Below are positions 48,253 through 55,691 of a stretch of DNA of 64,000 bases, in pieces. The position numbers and the translations under genes are program-made. The stretch comes from Thermoanaerobaculia bacterium (lineage in GTDB: Bacteria; Acidobacteriota; Thermoanaerobaculia; Multivoradales; JAGPDF01). Below the pieces are notes generated by a model, which did no database searches, was not told the origin of the DNA, and was given only the letters and a program-made list of their open reading frames with translations. Each line of letters opens with the position of its first letter. The first letter of the stretch is position 1. The stretch spans positions 83,039-147,038 of the forward strand of contig JAGPDF010000002.1 in NCBI GenBank assembly GCA_018057705.1, in the 5' to 3' direction.

Positions 48253-48277
48253 GCTCCGCCGCAAGGCGCGGCGGAGC
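48253..48277 (+). promoter_or_regulatory. Perfect hairpin in the leader of the lectin gene
   Basis: GCTCCGCCGC, a five-base AAGGC loop and GCGGCGGAGC form a 10-bp perfect stem that ends 18 bp before the lectin ATG and 5 bp or so before its AGGAGAG ribosome site. It could stabilise the mRNA or act as a weak attenuator; it has no T tract. Confidence 0.45.
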
Positions 48278-48294
48278 GCGACCAGGAGAGAGTT

Positions 48295-49128
48295 ATGAAG
48301 ATTCTTCCGTCTTTGCCGTTCGCCCTCGCATTGGCCACCACTCTCGCCGCGGGTGGTTTCGCCCCGGCCGCAGCCCAGAACTCCGCCGCTGAGGTGGCCA
48401 AGGATCGCTGCGACCTGCAGCTCGCCTACCAGATCTCCCGGAAGGCCGGCGGCAACGTCCCGGACTCGGGACTCGACTACCGCCGGGCCCGGGTCGTAGC
48501 GCTGTCGTCCTCCAAAATTCGCGTCGAAGGCCAGGGCCTCTACCGACGGGATCGCTTCGACCGCGGCCGGCCCTACGCCTACAAGTGCACCTTCAACTCC
48601 CGCACGGGAGTGGCCAAGGCGAGCTACGACTGGACCGGGCCGGCTCTGGGCCCGAAGGACGACGACGGATGGCCGGGCGGCCCCAACCACATGCCGCAGG
48701 GGCGCGTGATCTGGAGCGGCGCCGTGATCAGCGTCCAGAGCGGCAAGGCGCTCGACGTCGCGGCGGGCAGCAACTATGACGGCGCGGCGGTGATTCAGTA
48801 CGCCTTCAAGGGCACGCCGAACCAGCTCTGGGACGTCATCGACGCCGGCCGCGGCCGCGTCGTCTTCGTCAGTCAGGACAGCAACAAGGTCCTCGACGTG
48901 CGCGGCGCCGCCGAGCGCGACGGCGATCCCGTGCGGCAGTTCCGCTACAACGGCAACGAAGACCAGCTCTGGCGGATCGAACGCCTGGGCGGCGGCGCTT
49001 ACCAGATCGTCAACGTCGCGAGCGGCCGGTGCCTCGACGTCGAGGGCGGCGGCCGCCAGGACGGTGCGCGCCTGATCCAGTACCAGTGCCAGGGGAGCGG
49101 GAATCAGGCCTGGCGCCTGGGGAACTGA
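48295..49128 (+). CDS. Secreted ricin-type beta-trefoil lectin domain protein
   Basis: A 277-residue exported protein: signal peptide (SLPFALALATTLAAGGFAPAAA), an N-terminal domain of about 100 residues, then a ricin B-type beta-trefoil. The N-terminal domain has CDLQLAYQISRKAGG and IRVEGQGLYRRDRF, like small calcium- or envelope-binding folds. The trefoil has three QxW-type repeats ending NQLWDVI, DQLWRIE and NQAWRLG and sugar-binding Asp in KALDVAAGS, KVLDVRGAA and RCLDVEGGG. The three pseudo-symmetric units are complete. No catalytic module is attached, so it probably binds a glycan on the cell surface or outside. It is a single-gene unit. Confidence 0.88.
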   Translation: MKILPSLPFALALATTLAAGGFAPAAAQNSAAEVAKDRCDLQLAYQISRKAGGNVPDSGLDYRRARVVALSSSKIRVEGQGLYRRDRFDRGRPYAYKCTFNSRTGVAKASYDWTGPALGPKDDDGWPGGPNHMPQGRVIWSGAVISVQSGKALDVAAGSNYDGAAVIQYAFKGTPNQLWDVIDAGRGRVVFVSQDSNKVLDVRGAAERDGDPVRQFRYNGNEDQLWRIERLGGGAYQIVNVASGRCLDVEGGGRQDGARLIQYQCQGSGNQAWRLGN

Positions 49129-49267
49129 CGCAGAGCGCGACAGCCGGGCAGGACCAGGGTGATTCCCTGGCCCTGCCCCCCCTCGACGCAGCCTTGGAGA
49201 GAGCCGGATGGAGCGACCGCCGCGCTTGGGCGTGCGCCTTCGGATCGAGACCCCATAGAGTGGCGGG

Positions 49268-49840
49268 ATGAACCTCGACGAAGCCTCCGGCGAGAGCGCA
49301 GCGATCGGCCTGAGGAGGCCGCACAAGAACCTCCTCGTCTACTACTTCCTCCACTCGTTGCTGCTGGGCCCGTTTTTTCCGATGCTCTTCGTGCCGCGCC
49401 TCTTCAAGTACCGGAGCCTGCGCTACCACCTCGACGGCGCAGGGCTCGCGGCGGAGTGGGGAATCCTGTTCCGCCACGAAATCAGCCTCTCCTACTCGCG
49501 CATTCAGGACATCCACCTGGCCAGTAACCTCCTCGAGCGCTGGCTCGGACTGGCCCGCATCCAGATTCAGACCGCGAGCGGCTCGAGCGGTGCGGAGATG
49601 ACGATCGAGGGGCTGCCCGACTTCGAGGCGGTCCGCGACTGGATCTACACCCGGACCCGCGGTGCCCGGCGGCACCCAGCGGCGCCCCCCGCCGTCGGAC
49701 CCGCGGCGCTCCCCGAGGCCGAGCGGGTGGTTGCGGCGCTCCAGGAGGCGACGGCCGAGCTCCGGCGGGTACGCGAGCTCCTCGAAGGCGTCGCAGACAT
49801 TCGCAAGGCCGAGCGCGGCACGGCGGCGGGCGCACCGTGA
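49268..49840 (+). CDS. Bacterial PH-domain (DUF304) membrane protein 1
   Basis: A 190-residue protein with an N-terminal hydrophobic hairpin (LLVYYFLHSLLLGPFFPMLFVPRLF) followed by a bacterial PH (DUF304/YdbS-like) domain. The domain includes YHLDGAGLAAEWGILFRHEISLSYSRIQDIHLASNLLERWLGLARIQIQTASG in overlapping blocks; SRIQDI and GLARIQIQTASG are the family signature. The C-terminal part is an Ala/Glu-rich helix (EAERVVAALQEATAELRRVRELLEG), perhaps a coiled coil. Its stop overlaps the next gene as GTGA. Tandem DUF304 pairs such as YdbS-YdbT are common, and function is unknown. Confidence 0.88.
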   Translation: MNLDEASGESAAIGLRRPHKNLLVYYFLHSLLLGPFFPMLFVPRLFKYRSLRYHLDGAGLAAEWGILFRHEISLSYSRIQDIHLASNLLERWLGLARIQIQTASGSSGAEMTIEGLPDFEAVRDWIYTRTRGARRHPAAPPAVGPAALPEAERVVAALQEATAELRRVRELLEGVADIRKAERGTAAGAP

Positions 49841-50685
49841 AGGCGCACCTGCTGCGGCTCCTGCGACTCGCCGAGCGGCCCGAGCCGCCGCCGGGATCGG
49901 GCCCGACACTCGAGATCTTCCGGGCCTCGCCCCGCTTCTTCCAACTCCAGGCGGCTCGCTGGGCGCTCGGCCAGGCCTTGGCTCTTGCCGGCATCGTGCT
50001 CTCTCTCGCCTTCCTCGCGGCCGTCGAGCAGGCGGGCGAGGGCACCCTGAACAAGGTGATGGCGAGGCTCGCCGACCGGATCTTCCACATCGACCGGCCC
50101 GAGCTCGCCGCCCATTTGACCGACCAGGTGTGGAACGTCGTCCGTGCCCTCGAGCTCCTGGCTGTGGCCTTCTTCGTCGTCGGGCTGGCGGCGAGCTGGG
50201 TGCTGCTCCGCCTCGACTGGGAGGCGCGCTGGTACATGGTGAGCGACGAGAGCCTGCGCATCCGGGAGGGCCTGTTTCGCACTCATGAACGCACGATGAC
50301 CGTGGCCAACATCCAGAACCTCTCGATCCGCCGCGGACCTCTTCAGAAGCTGCTCGGCATCGCCGACCTCGAAGTCCGCACCGCCGGCGGCGGCAAGTCT
50401 TCGCGCGACGAGCCCGGGAGCACCAGCACAGACCTCCACGTCGGCCGCTTCCGCGGCATCGAGAACGCCACCGCCCTGCGCGACCGCATCGAGGCCTCGC
50501 TACGCCGTCACCGCGACACCGGACTGGGCGACCCCGACGACGCGCACCCCGGCCCGGCGCCGGCGGCAGGCGCGGCAGCGACGTCGGGCGTCGCGGGCCC
50601 GTCGCCGGTGGTCGCAGCGGCCGAGGCGCTCTGCCGCGAAGCCGGCGCGCTGCGAGCCGCCGCGGAAGCACTTGCGAAATCGTAG
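49837..50685 (+). CDS. Bacterial PH-domain (DUF304) membrane protein 2
   Basis: A 282-residue partner of the previous gene. Two TM helices (ALALAGIVLSLAFLAAVEQ and ELLAVAFFVVGLAASWVLLRL) are followed by a PH-like domain: WYMVSDESLRIREGLFRTHERTMTVANIQNLSIRRGPLQKLLGIADLEVRTAGG, read in blocks. An Ala/Pro-rich tail contains a final amphipathic helix (AAEALCREAGALRAAAEAL). The GTG start at 49837 overlaps the preceding TGA. The two proteins probably make one membrane complex; known homologues have been linked to resistance to certain peptides, but this is not shown here. Confidence 0.88.
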   Translation: MKAHLLRLLRLAERPEPPPGSGPTLEIFRASPRFFQLQAARWALGQALALAGIVLSLAFLAAVEQAGEGTLNKVMARLADRIFHIDRPELAAHLTDQVWNVVRALELLAVAFFVVGLAASWVLLRLDWEARWYMVSDESLRIREGLFRTHERTMTVANIQNLSIRRGPLQKLLGIADLEVRTAGGGKSSRDEPGSTSTDLHVGRFRGIENATALRDRIEASLRRHRDTGLGDPDDAHPGPAPAAGAAATSGVAGPSPVVAAAEALCREAGALRAAAEALAKS

Positions 50686-50751
50686 GGGTTAGGACTCAAC
50701 GAAGCACCCCCGTTCCGAAGCGCCTCACCCAGAGGTTCTGAAGGGCAGGCG

Positions 50752-51501
50752 CTACTTGAAGATGATCGAGGCCATGTGCCTGAAGGATGGGTTCTCGCCG
50801 ATCTGCTCGACGAACAGATACGGCACATGGCAGACGAGCAACAGCCAGAAGGAAGCGTGCTTGAAGCTGCCGTACTTCCAGTAGTAGAGAACGATGAGCG
50901 CCATCATCGCCGCCATGGATGGCACCGCCAGCTTGACCAGCGAGATGCCCTCCATGTTCCCCTGATTGGCCATGATGAGGCCCAGTCCGAGCAACCGCGC
51001 GAGGCCCGGCGACAGGACGAAGAAGACCGAGGCCATCAGCCATTGTACGTGGCCGGAGAGATCCTTCCGCTTGATGCAGAGAATCGCCATGCAGACACTT
51101 GCGATGAACATGCTCACCAGCAGGAGATCGATCAGTACGGCGAAGTAGGCAAACGTCGGGCTGAAGAATCCGTTCTCATCCAGCGTCCCGACATCATCGA
51201 TGTTCTTGGGAATGATCGTGAGCGCGCTTCCGGCCACGACGCCCGCTACGAGCAGCGCCAGGGCGCCGAGCGCTCTGTGCCGTTGAATGTTCTTTTTGCG
51301 GACGATCAGATACGGCTGCACGACGACCAGCACGTACCAGAGTGTCGCGGAAAGGCCGTGTACATGTTGATGAAAGGTCGCAGTCGACAGCCGGAGATAG
51401 TAGCTGTAAGAAAACCCCAATAACGAGATCGCGAACGGCAGGAGCATCCAGAGGTGGAAGTTCCTGTACCGCTCATGCAGCGCGTTCGAAGTCGAGTCCA
51501 T
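50752..51501 (-). CDS. Polytopic membrane protein of unknown function
   Basis: A 249-residue protein with about seven TM helices and little soluble sequence. Histidines sit near helix ends (TFHQHVHGLSATLWYVLVVVQPYL, QRHRALG, LSGHVQWLMASVFFVLSPG). The HxxHxH and RH placement recalls DUF2306-like or haem-binding membrane proteins, but I cannot name the family. ATG 51501 has GGGAGGAGGAAG before it. Base composition is visibly lower in G+C than in the neighbours and codon choice differs, suggesting later acquisition. It is co-oriented with the repeat protein behind it (28 bp). Confidence 0.8.
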   Translation of the reverse strand: MDSTSNALHERYRNFHLWMLLPFAISLLGFSYSYYLRLSTATFHQHVHGLSATLWYVLVVVQPYLIVRKKNIQRHRALGALALLVAGVVAGSALTIIPKNIDDVGTLDENGFFSPTFAYFAVLIDLLLVSMFIASVCMAILCIKRKDLSGHVQWLMASVFFVLSPGLARLLGLGLIMANQGNMEGISLVKLAVPSMAAMMALIVLYYWKYGSFKHASFWLLLVCHVPYLFVEQIGENPSFRHMASIIFK

Positions 51502-51529
51502 TTCTTCCTCCTCCCGCAGCGCGCTCAGG

Positions 51530-53362
51530 CTACGGCACGCTGCTCGACCACTCGGTGAAGTTTCCTTCCTCGAAATTGGCGGACAGGATCCAGTCGTCAG
51601 CGATCCAAAGCAGGAAGGCGCTGTCGAACTGGGTGTCGGAGAGGAACAGCGCCCCGCGGCCTTCGGGGCTCGAGCCGAGGAGCTGAGCGTCGCTCCACGC
51701 CGGGTCGCCGTCGGAGAGGTGCTGGAAGTCCTCGCCGTCGGCGATGCGGCGGCGGAAGAGCTCGTTGCGGTCGGGGTCGTCGGGGTTCGCTTCATAGAGG
51801 ACGTCGCGGCTGTCGGCGGTGATCGTCCAGTCGTCGACGTCGGCATCGGGGTTGGAAAAGAGCTCGTCAGTGAGAAACTGGCGACTGCCGGAGCCGTCGA
51901 GGGCGTGGCTGAAGAGCCAGTGTTTGTCGGCGAAGACCAGATCCCCGCGAAAGACCGCACGCGAGCTGTCAGGCGCGATCTGGAAGTCCAGAACGTCGTC
52001 AGGAGTGATGAGGCCCGCGGAGAGGTTTTCTGCCGTCTCCGGAGCGGCGTCGCGCGCGGCGCTCCAGAGCTCGATCTTGTCGTCCGTGACCAGATCGCCC
52101 AGGAAGACGACGAATTCGCTGTCGGGGCTGATCTCGTAGTCGCCGATGCCGACGTCGCCGCCGGCGACCGGGTCCGGATGGACCTTGACGGCAGAGGCGG
52201 CCGGGCCGGCGATCGGCACCCGCCAGAGCTCCGAGGCGCCATCGGTCTCGAGGTCACCGTGCATCACCAGCCAGGTGCTGTCGGGGCTGATGACGAAAGG
52301 GTCGGCATTGTGTAGCGTGCCGCCGGCGACCGGCGTCGGGTTGAGACGTACCGCGTCGCCGAAGGAGCCGTCGATCGGCACGCTCCAGATCTCCCGCCGC
52401 TCATCGACCCGCAGGTCGCCGAAGAAGACGACATAGGCGCCGTCGGAGGTGATCTCGAGGTGGTTGGTGTGCACGTCGCCACCGGCGACGACGGATGGAT
52501 TGAGCTTGCGCGAGCTCGACGCGGGCCCGGCGATGGGGACGCTCCAGAGCTCCGTCTGCGAGGCCGTGCTGAACGTACCGGTGTAGACGACGCGCGCGCT
52601 GTCGGAGCTGATGTGGATCGAGCTGGAGGTCGTGGTGCCGGCGGCGATGGAGGTGGTGAGGCGCACGGCAGAGGCGGACGGTCCGGCGATCGGCACGGTC
52701 CAGTACTCGAGGCGGTCGACCTGCGTGAGGTCGCCGGCGAACACGACGCGGGTCGAGTCGGGCGAGATCTGGAACTCGACGACCTCGCCGTTCGCGACCG
52801 GCGCTGGACTGAGATGGATGGAAGAGCCGGTAGGACCGGCGATCGGCGCGCTCGAAAGCTCGTTGATGCCGGGGACCTCGAAGTCGCCGTAGGTGACGAC
52901 CCGGCTCGAGTCGGGCGAGATCGCGTAGTCGACCACGCCGTCGCCGTCGGTCCAGTCCGGGCTGAGGCGAGCCGTGACGGCAGGGCCGGCGATCGGGACG
53001 CTCCGCAGCTCGCGGACGCCGTTCGAGAGGAGCTCGGCCTCGTAGACGACGTAGCGCGAGTCGGCTGAGATGAGAAAGGAGACGACCTCCGCGGCGGGCG
53101 CGGCGGCCGACAGCGAGTGTCCCTCGCTGCCGTCACGGCGGATGGCGTAGAGCTCGTAGAGGCCGTCCGTTTGAAGGTCCCAGAGGACGATCGCCCATTC
53201 CCCGTCCGGCGTCAGCCGGGAGTCGTCCGTAGCGTCCGTAGTCGGGCTCCCCGGACCGCCGAGGCGGGTGTTGACGGCCTCGGACCGCGCGGGGGCTGGG
53301 GCCAGTGCGCCGGCGATGGCGAGAGTGAGGCAGAGCACGGCGGATGGGGCGATGGGGCGCAT
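51530..53362 (-). CDS. Secreted repeat protein, predicted TolB/WD40-like beta-propeller
   Basis: A 610-residue exported protein: signal peptide (VLCLTLAIAGALAPAPARSEA), then at least ten tandem units of about 48-50 residues. Each resembles ISPDSTRVVFAGDL, a Asp/Gly turn, ELWSVPIAGP, then LNPxxVAGGxVxxxxxx leading to the next. The ISPDS strand and the ELW strand match the TolB/WD40-like PD40 propeller repeat. The C-terminus ends NFEEGNFTEWSSSVP, which resembles a short tail for cell-surface sorting. ATG 53362 was taken because AGGAG lies eight bases ahead. No enzyme domain is seen; surface binding is the likely role. Confidence 0.85.
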   Translation of the reverse strand: MRPIAPSAVLCLTLAIAGALAPAPARSEAVNTRLGGPGSPTTDATDDSRLTPDGEWAIVLWDLQTDGLYELYAIRRDGSEGHSLSAAAPAAEVVSFLISADSRYVVYEAELLSNGVRELRSVPIAGPAVTARLSPDWTDGDGVVDYAISPDSSRVVTYGDFEVPGINELSSAPIAGPTGSSIHLSPAPVANGEVVEFQISPDSTRVVFAGDLTQVDRLEYWTVPIAGPSASAVRLTTSIAAGTTTSSSIHISSDSARVVYTGTFSTASQTELWSVPIAGPASSSRKLNPSVVAGGDVHTNHLEITSDGAYVVFFGDLRVDERREIWSVPIDGSFGDAVRLNPTPVAGGTLHNADPFVISPDSTWLVMHGDLETDGASELWRVPIAGPAASAVKVHPDPVAGGDVGIGDYEISPDSEFVVFLGDLVTDDKIELWSAARDAAPETAENLSAGLITPDDVLDFQIAPDSSRAVFRGDLVFADKHWLFSHALDGSGSRQFLTDELFSNPDADVDDWTITADSRDVLYEANPDDPDRNELFRRRIADGEDFQHLSDGDPAWSDAQLLGSSPEGRGALFLSDTQFDSAFLLWIADDWILSANFEEGNFTEWSSSVP

Positions 53363-53510
53363 GTCGAGATCTCCTGCTTTCACCAGGGAGAACGGAGGGT
53401 GGCGGTGAAGGGAGACATCGCGGCGAGGCGGACGCCTTGATCGCAGGCTAGACTTCAGATGGCACCCATTCGATGTCGAATCCGTTCTCGAGAGTCAAGG
53501 GAGGTCGATC

Positions 53511-54305
53511 ATGAAGCGTTCCGAAACCGTTCGCGTCCTGTGTCTCGCCGCCGGCCTCGCCGCGCAGTCCGCTCTCTTGCAGGCCCAGATCGAGGTCATT
53601 CCGGAGTCGGAGCTCTCTCCGGGTGCCAAGTTCGCAGTGGCGATCGAGGACGACGATCTCGACAAGGTGCAGGCCCTCCTCGATTCGGGCCTGTCCGCCG
53701 ACACCCACATCGACTACGGCGAGAACTTCGAGACGCCGCTCATGAAGGCGGCGCGTTCGGGGACGCTCGAGATCGCGCGTCTCCTCCTCGCCCGCGGCGC
53801 CGATGTCAACATCCAGGACAACGAGCAGGCGACGGCGCTCGAGGCGGCGATCAGCCGCGACCAGACGGCGATGGTGGCGCTTCTCCTCGAGAAGGGGGCC
53901 AATCCGAACACGGTCAACAAGTACATGCAGTCGGCGCTGTCGAACGCCGCAGCTGCCGGCAACCTCGAGGTCACCGAGATGCTGCTCAAGGCGAAAGCGA
54001 AACCTGAGCTCCCGGGCCTCGTCCTGACGCCGATGATGTTCGGCGCCTTCGCCGGCAACACCGATCTCATCCGGCTCCTGGTGCGCTACGGCGCCAACGT
54101 CAACTACGCCTCGAAGGAGACCGGTCAGAGCGCCCTCACCAGCGCCATCACCGCCGGAAAGCCCGAAGTTGTCTCGGTCCTCATCGAGCTCGGGGCGAAC
54201 GTCAACCAGAAGGCGCCGGACGGCGACACACCGCTCAAGATGGCCAGGAACGGCGACCAGGACGATGTCGTCGCGATGCTCAAGGCGGCCGGTGCGAAAG
54301 AGTAG
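53511..54305 (+). CDS. Secreted ankyrin-repeat protein 1
   Basis: A 264-residue exported protein: signal peptide (VLCLAAGLAAQSALLQAQ) followed by six to seven ankyrin repeats. Examples are FETPLMKAARSGTLEIARLLLARGADVNIQ, QATALEAAISRDQTAMVALLLEKGANPN and GQSALTSAITAGKPEVVSVLIELGANVN. The repeats start within 30 residues of the signal cleavage site and run to the C-terminus. ATG 53511 has GGGAGG upstream. The gene overlaps the following ankyrin gene by 14 bp. A periplasmic or extracellular partner-binding role is inferred; no catalytic domain is present. Confidence 0.9.
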   Translation: MKRSETVRVLCLAAGLAAQSALLQAQIEVIPESELSPGAKFAVAIEDDDLDKVQALLDSGLSADTHIDYGENFETPLMKAARSGTLEIARLLLARGADVNIQDNEQATALEAAISRDQTAMVALLLEKGANPNTVNKYMQSALSNAAAAGNLEVTEMLLKAKAKPELPGLVLTPMMFGAFAGNTDLIRLLVRYGANVNYASKETGQSALTSAITAGKPEVVSVLIELGANVNQKAPDGDTPLKMARNGDQDDVVAMLKAAGAKE

Positions 54306-55485
54306 GAAGTCCGCCGCCGCACGTTCCGCTGCGCTCGCAGTGATATTGGCGGGCCTCTTCTCGGTCACCGCCCGAGCCCAGGACACTCCGCCCGACGTCG
54401 CCGGCGGTGATGAACCGGCCGCCTCCGGCGTTGACGGAGGACTGGCCGAATCCGGTGGCAGAGAAGACGCCGCCTCCGGTGGTGAAGATCTAGTCGCGTC
54501 CGGCGCTGATGGGCCGGCCGCCTCCGGCGGTGACGGACAGGCCGCCTCCGGCGGCGGGGCCGAGGGCTGGCTCGAGGTGGCGAGGGAGCGCACGGTGCTG
54601 CGCTACGCCTATGTGCTCGGGGAATCGGGCGACGGGGCGAGCGGCGAGCTGCGGGTGGTGCTCGCCGACCGCGAGCTCACGGAGGAGGCGCTCGCGAGCG
54701 CCGCGGAGCGCGATGCGCTCGCCGCTCGCGACGAGGCGCGATCGCTCGTCGCCGGCCTGCCAGGGGATGGCGGGGAGATCGAGGTCTGGTTTCACCATCC
54801 GCGCCTGCCGCGCGGGATCTCGCTGCGTGGCCTGGCGCATTTCACCCCCGAGAGCGAGAGCGTCGCGCGGCTCGAAGGTCGCCTGGTGCTCTCGGGTGAA
54901 GGGATGAACTTCGAGGCCTGGTTCTCGGCCCCGATCCTGCGCCGGGAGACCGGCGACTGGCCGGAGATCGCCGCCGATGAGCGGACTCTGCCGCCCGAGC
55001 GCTCTTTCGACGAGGTACTCCGCGACGGCACCGGCGACGAGATCGACGCCGCGCTCGCGCTCTCGCCCGACCTGGAGAAAGTCGGCGGGATCGGAGGCGC
55101 GGGCGGCATGAGCGCGCTGGCGATCGCCGCCGACGCCGGGAACCTCGCCGCGATCACCCGCCTGCTCGCGGCCGGAGCGGCGCCGGACTACCGCGCCGAC
55201 CGCTCGGCAATGTCGCCGCTGATGCTCGCCGCCGGAAGGCCGCATCCCGAAGTCGTACAGGCCCTCCTCGCCGCCGGCGCCAACCCGAAGCTCCGCACCT
55301 CGTCCGCCTTCACCCCGCTCTACCACGCCGTCCTCGAGGGCCAAGTCGAGAACGCCCGCCTCCTGATCGAAGCCGGCGCCGACCTCCCCCGCGACCGCGA
55401 CCTCCTCCTCACCACCGCGCGCGAAAAAGGCAACGCCGCCATGACGAGCTTGTTGGAGAGCGCGGCGGCGCCGCCGGCTCCGTAG
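54292..55485 (+). CDS. Secreted ankyrin-repeat protein 2 with Gly/Ser/Ala-rich linker
   Basis: A 397-residue protein. A signal peptide (SAALAVILAGLFSVTARAQ) is followed by a low-complexity tract of imperfect repeats of the type DGxAASGG (about residues 30-85). Next is a domain of about 140 residues of unknown fold with YAYVLGESGDGASGELRVVL and FHHPRLPRGISLRG. A C-terminal set of three to four ankyrin repeats includes GMSALAIAADAGNLAAITRLLAAGAAP, AMSPLMLAAGRPHPEVVQALLAAGANP and AFTPLYHAVLEGQVENARLLIEAGAD. GTG 54292 overlaps the preceding ankyrin gene by 14 bp, so the pair is coupled and probably works together. Confidence 0.85.
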   Translation: MRKSRKSAAARSAALAVILAGLFSVTARAQDTPPDVAGGDEPAASGVDGGLAESGGREDAASGGEDLVASGADGPAASGGDGQAASGGGAEGWLEVARERTVLRYAYVLGESGDGASGELRVVLADRELTEEALASAAERDALAARDEARSLVAGLPGDGGEIEVWFHHPRLPRGISLRGLAHFTPESESVARLEGRLVLSGEGMNFEAWFSAPILRRETGDWPEIAADERTLPPERSFDEVLRDGTGDEIDAALALSPDLEKVGGIGGAGGMSALAIAADAGNLAAITRLLAAGAAPDYRADRSAMSPLMLAAGRPHPEVVQALLAAGANPKLRTSSAFTPLYHAVLEGQVENARLLIEAGADLPRDRDLLLTTAREKGNAAMTSLLESAAAPPAP

Positions 55486-55544
55486 CGTTGGAGGGGTGCG
55501 GCTCGCCGCTCGCCCGCCGCCGGGAATCTCCGGATGGGCCGCGC

Positions 55545-55684
55545 GGGCGACGCATGCGTCGCCCCTACAAATGCAGATACGTGAGCGGCGTAGCGCGCAG
55601 CGAAACGCAGCGGTCGCGCTCTATCCCTCCGAGGTTCGGAACGGAATTTCCAAGTGTTCCGTAGGGGCGACGCATGCGTCGCCC
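55545..55684. repeat. REPIN-like pair of GGGCGACGCATGCGTCGCCC palindromes
   Basis: Two perfect 20-bp palindromes, at 55545-55564 and 55665-55684, lie in opposite orientation. The left is followed by CTAC and the right preceded by GTAG, so the pair forms a 140-bp inverted unit with about 100 bp between. A third copy with a GT centre lies at 12672-12693. Inverted pairs of short palindromes dispersed between genes are the structure of REPINs. The unit is in the gap between the ankyrin stop and the amidohydrolase stop (convergent genes), the typical REP location. No RAYT transposase is in the window. Confidence 0.75.
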
Positions 55685-55691
55685 GCGGAAA

